A DNA stretch of 13,903 bases from Nanobdellota archaeon. Lineage in GTDB: Archaea > Nanobdellota > Nanobdellia > SCGC-AAA011-G17 > GW2011-AR17. Under the pieces are notes generated by a model that saw nothing but the letters and a program-made list of their open reading frames with translations, was not told the DNA's origin and made no database searches. The translations under genes and the position numbers were made by a program. The stretch is taken from positions 1 to 13,903 of the forward strand of contig JASEIA010000036.1 of the NCBI GenBank assembly GCA_030018575.1, in the 5' to 3' direction. This document shows, one piece after another, positions 11,441 to 13,903 of the stretch (its first letter is position 1; every line of letters begins with the position of its first letter).

Positions 11441-12238
11441 TCACACCCTCTCAAGCTTCTGCCACGTGCTCTCAAACATCTGCGTAAAAGCCTGCGCAAA
11501 GAAAGGCGAATTAACCCAGACTGCCGAGTCATACTGCTCATGCACGTCCTTGTCATCAGATGTCATGAAAACAACATGCTGGCTGTCAACAAGCACGAAC
11601 CTTGCCTTTGCATTGCCGAACTTCTTCAGCTCTGCAATGTTCTTCAGCTCTGAAGGCAAGGCATTTCCATCAACAGGAGCCGCAATCCTTACTGAAACGC
11701 CCCTCTCCTTTGCTCTCCTAAGAGTATGCTTCAATGCATCAACTTTCCTGAACAAGCCCTGCGATGTTGTGACTATTGTCACATTGCTCTTGGCTTCTGA
11801 AACCAATGTTTTCAGGTGGTCGTGTATTGCTTTTCTTCCCTTAAGCAATCCTGTCATTTCAGTTGGCTCAACCTTGTCAATGCCCTGCTTGTGCAGCAAC
11901 TCAAGCTCCTGGAAGATGCTTGTTGTGTTTACTGTCTCAAGCTCCTTGACATGCTCTTCAGCCCTTTCTGATATTCTGCTCTTCAGCCTTTTGATAACTT
12001 CTTCAGGCTTTAAAGCGACAAACTTCAAGGGCTTGCCAAGCTTCTGCATTATGTAGCCTTTCTTCTCAAGAGTTTCAAGAACATCATAGCTTCTGCTTCT
12101 TGGAACGCCTGAAATGTCCGCCAGCTCTGACGCTGACGCCACGCCTTTCTGAAGCAAGCCAGTCCATATCTTTGCCTCGTATATGTTAAGGTCAAATATT
12201 GTCCTCAGCTTGTTCAATAACGCTTCGTTTTGTGCCAT
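11441..12238 (-). CDS. TrmB-family transcriptional regulator
   Basis: The 265-aa protein has a winged helix at about 14-80 (NIYEAKIWTGLLQKGVASAS, ELADISGVPRSRSYDVLETL, EKKGYI), a short coiled coil at about 82-105, and a C-terminal phospholipase-D-like domain at about 128-262 (SNVTIVTTSQGLF, VSVRIAAPVDG, ARFVLVDSQHVVFM, ending WVNSPFFAQAFTQMFESTW). This is the TrmB layout. Members that bind sugars act as repressors or activators of transport and metabolism genes. The ligand is not deducible and no transporter is nearby. AGGAGG lies about 8 nt before the ATG, the TATA box at 12306-12316 is far enough upstream for a leader of about 50 nt, and that leader carries a large palindrome. It is cotranscribed with orf134. 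Confidence 0.88.
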   Translation of the reverse strand: MAQNEALLNKLRTIFDLNIYEAKIWTGLLQKGVASASELADISGVPRSRSYDVLETLEKKGYIMQKLGKPLKFVALKPEEVIKRLKSRISERAEEHVKELETVNTTSIFQELELLHKQGIDKVEPTEMTGLLKGRKAIHDHLKTLVSEAKSNVTIVTTSQGLFRKVDALKHTLRRAKERGVSVRIAAPVDGNALPSELKNIAELKKFGNAKARFVLVDSQHVVFMTSDDKDVHEQYDSAVWVNSPFFAQAFTQMFESTWQKLERV

Positions 12239-12256
12239 TTTTATTGTCCTCCTAAT

Positions 12257-12293
12257 ACCCCTTAAAATCCTCTGGATTTTATCACTAAGGGGT
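12257..12293 (-). promoter_or_regulatory. Palindrome in the TrmB gene leader
   Basis: The outer arms ACCCCTTA (12257-12264) and TAAGGGGT (12286-12293) are perfect 8-bp complements. Inside, AAATCC-TCT-GGATTT (12265-12279) is a second perfect stem, extendable to 8 bp by borrowing from the outer arm. It starts near the predicted transcription start, so it may be an operator for autoregulation or a hairpin in the mRNA leader. Confidence 0.55.
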
Positions 12294-12305
12294 TAAAATA
12301 GAGCT

Positions 12306-12316
12306 AGTATATAAAG
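12306..12316. promoter_or_regulatory. TATA box of the TrmB-orf134 operon
   Basis: On the minus strand CTTTATATAC (12317-12308) predicts a start near 12286, at the edge of the palindrome, and a leader of about 48 nt with an AGGAGG site. Confidence 0.5.
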
Positions 12317-12398
12317 CTTTCGGAGTTTAAGGCGTTTAGTGACAAATCCATTGCTGCAAGAATGGTTCCAGGGGAGGCATTTAAGCATCAACAAAAGC

Positions 12399-13721
12399 TT
12401 ACACCAAAAGCAGGAACAGCCATGCTGGGATAAACAATACTTTCATGCTGCCCGCTTCTTTTTCGTCGAGAATGTCTTTTGTCACAATAATGCCTTTTTT
12501 CAATCCCTGCAGTTTCATGAACTTTAAAAGCGAATCAGCATCAGCCAGCCCCGCCCTGTTCCTGTATTTTACCTCAACCGGCAGCTTGCTGTCCTCAATG
12601 AAAATATCAACCTCTTCTTTCTGCGGGCTTCTCCAAAAAGAAACCTTCTCGCCAATAAGCCTGGAATGCTGGTATATTATGCTTTCAACAAACCTGCCCA
12701 TTATATCCTCGGAGCCGGGCATGCTTTTCTGGTACCGCATAAGCGTCATTGTTATTGACGGATGGGCAATATGAACTTTCTTGTTCTTTCTTAATTGTTT
12801 TGCAATGCTCTTCGAATAATTATAGGCGATGTCAATGACAAATGAATGCTTAAGGTAAAAAATGTAAGAGCGCATTGTAATGTAATTTACTTTCAATGTT
12901 GCAGCAAGGTTTGTTATGTCAAGCAATCCCGCCGTCTCCTTGGCGCAATATTCCAGCGCAGACGCAAGCAATTCCTTCTTTTTGACTTCCACCACGGCAG
13001 GTATGTCCTCAAATATAATCTTATTTATAACAGAATTTCTCACATAATTCTTTATTATCTCTTCATCTTCCTCTTTCGCCATCTCAGGAAATGCGCCCTT
13101 GAAGACATAGTCTGAAAAAAGCTTTTCAAATACCGGTTTTTTGTTAAGCATATGCTCATAATATTTCCTCAAGCCCCCTATTTCCGCTTTTTCAGCTTCA
13201 AACCCGTTTAATTCAATGAATTCCCTGAAAGTAAGCAGGGGCATATAGAAGTCAAATGCCCTCCCCGCCAGGCTTTCCTTTGATTTTTTTATTTTAAGCG
13301 AAGCAGACCCTGTAACCACAAATTTTATGTCTTCTCTTGTGTCATAGTATCTTTTCAGGACATCTTCCCAATAATCAACTTTCTGCACTTCATCAAGAAA
13401 GATGTATTTTCTTCCTTCCTTTGCAATATTCTTAAGATAATAATCGAGCAGATCTTCGAGAACTGCCGGGTTCCGGGTAACAAGCTCATCAAACATGAAG
13501 TAGAAGGTGTTTTCCTTTTCATTTAGCCCCGCCAGTATCTGCTTTGCAAGCACTGTTTTGCCTACCCTTCTAAGGCCAACTATTGCTATTATCTGCTTTG
13601 TTCTCATATATTTCTCGACTTTAGCAAATATATGCCGCTTATATGCCGGCAAGGTTATTTGTTTCCCTTCCCACCGCGGGTTAAAGTCCCGCACCATTGC
13701 TATTAGCCTTTCATTGAGCAT
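12399..13721 (-). CDS. AAA_14 / DUF4143 ATPase with nuclease-like C-terminus
   Basis: The 440-aa protein has Walker A GLRRVGKT (49-56), Walker B KYIFLDEVQ (105-113, Asp110/Glu111), a sensor-like VVTGSAS (135-141), and the LAGRAFDFYMPLLTFREF block typical of AAA_14. A helical/winged section (about 225-300) is followed by the DUF4143-type C-terminus. There, Glu345 in ESIIYQH, Asp372 in EEVDIFI and Glu383-x-Lys385 in LPVEVKYR form a D...ExK pattern as in restriction-type nuclease folds. This is a widespread, mostly orphan archaeal/bacterial family linked to mobile or defence loci; the function is unproven. The start at 13721 has AAGGTG 5 nt upstream. A later ATG (codon 9) is less likely. The TATA box at 13761-13769 is flanked by 16-bp repeats. 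Confidence 0.87.
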   Translation of the reverse strand: MLNERLIAMVRDFNPRWEGKQITLPAYKRHIFAKVEKYMRTKQIIAIVGLRRVGKTVLAKQILAGLNEKENTFYFMFDELVTRNPAVLEDLLDYYLKNIAKEGRKYIFLDEVQKVDYWEDVLKRYYDTREDIKFVVTGSASLKIKKSKESLAGRAFDFYMPLLTFREFIELNGFEAEKAEIGGLRKYYEHMLNKKPVFEKLFSDYVFKGAFPEMAKEEDEEIIKNYVRNSVINKIIFEDIPAVVEVKKKELLASALEYCAKETAGLLDITNLAATLKVNYITMRSYIFYLKHSFVIDIAYNYSKSIAKQLRKNKKVHIAHPSITMTLMRYQKSMPGSEDIMGRFVESIIYQHSRLIGEKVSFWRSPQKEEVDIFIEDSKLPVEVKYRNRAGLADADSLLKFMKLQGLKKGIIVTKDILDEKEAGSMKVLFIPAWLFLLLV

Positions 13722-13742
13722 TTTGCACCTTAATATTGCTTA

Positions 13743-13791
13743 TAGTGTAGTATAAGTAATATTTAAAGTTATTGGTAGTATACTATAAGTA
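13743..13791 (-). promoter_or_regulatory. Promoter of the ATPase gene with flanking 16-bp repeats
   Basis: TAGTGTAGTATAAGTA (13743-13758) and TAGTATACTATAAGTA (13776-13791) match at 14 of 16 positions and start 33 bp apart. They bracket the TATA box ATTTAAAGT (13761-13769). The first also contains CTTATA-GTGTAG-TATAAG (13738-13755), a perfect 6-bp dyad. This looks like a repressor site, operator unknown. Confidence 0.5.
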
Positions 13792-13857
13792 GTATTATCA
13801 GGGGATGCGGCCTGTTTTTCTTAACCCTTTCTTAAACTCCTTATCCAAAGGTTCTCT

Positions 13858-13903
13858 TCAAACTTCGGCATATCCTACTTTTGGCGGTTCTTGCGCTTGG
13901 CGC
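13858..13903 (-). CDS. Possible 3' end of a minus-strand gene at the window edge
   Basis: Entering from the right edge, one minus frame reads RQAQEPPKVGYAEV and stops at TGA (13860-13858). It is too short to name. The same frame resumes immediately as a basic coding-like stretch, REPLDKEFKKGLRKTGRIP, up to a second TGA at 13800-13798, so the first stop may be a nonsense mutation, an error or chance. Low confidence. Confidence 0.25.
   Translation of the reverse strand, partial: RQAQEPPKVGYAEV

Noticed and set aside
12315..12422. Plus-strand peptide MVPGEAFKHQQKLTPKAG... beginning at 12361
   Set aside because: It is only 23 codons from its ATG and antisense to the ATPase 3' end, with no promoter at a suitable distance and no family pattern.
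13805..13903. Plus-strand frame open to the right edge (MRPVFLNPFLNSLSKG)
   Set aside because: Its Leu/Ser/Pro-rich composition is what the complement of a Lys/Glu-rich minus-strand coding stretch would give; the minus strand is the better candidate.

Overview
The window looks archaeal, and most likely comes from a DPANN-type genome (Woesearchaeota or a relative). That placement is inferred from gene content, not from a search. Evidence includes an eL41-type ribosomal protein, separate archaeal-type pheS and pheT, a TrmB-family regulator, a tRNA-Ser with an anticodon-loop intron, and TATA boxes centred 26-28 nt upstream of many start codons, which implies leaderless transcripts. Genes are densely packed, often divergent from a shared promoter or convergent with overlapping ends.

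Left half (1-8690), mostly housekeeping: the 5' part of eL41 (minus); tRNA-Glu(CUC) followed by a GC-rich hairpin-forming tail; a HAD hydrolase converging on a HIT-like protein that lacks the catalytic histidine; intron-containing tRNA-Ser(GGA); a PH-domain membrane protein divergent from a 58-aa zinc ribbon; a two-gene operon of small helical proteins divergent from a PMM-like HAD-IIB phosphatase; a truncated Dph2 divergent from an unusual alpha/beta hydrolase; and the pheS-pheT operon. Divergent from pheS is a two-gene unit of very small membrane proteins. The first is broken by a frameshift at a G run, the second carries a G8 tract.

Centre (8760-10988), accessory: a HEPN / MNT nucleotidyltransferase toxin-antitoxin-type pair with an N-terminal winged helix on the MNT protein. 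Its promoter carries three 18-bp direct repeats at an exact 22-bp period, covering the TATA box and the start codon. The pair lies between two 339-bp, 95%-identical direct repeats, each a copy of one small helical gene. One copy is the third gene of the HEPN/MNT operon. The other is the second gene of an upstream operon with a likely divergent paralogue (orf138). The differences between the copies are packed into 33 bp. The layout looks like integration of a circular cassette by recombination in the shared gene, or an equivalent duplication.

Right part (11000-13903): a TrmB-family regulator with a large palindrome in its leader, cotranscribed with a small single-pass membrane protein; then an AAA/DUF4143-type ATPase with a restriction-nuclease-like C-terminus, whose TATA box is flanked by 16-bp repeats; then the possible 3' end of another minus-strand gene at the edge.

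The strongest leads are the repeat-flanked HEPN/MNT/third-gene cassette with its iterated operator, the concentrated divergence in the duplicated gene, the frameshifted small membrane gene, the truncated dph2, and the hydrolase with a displaced first module.
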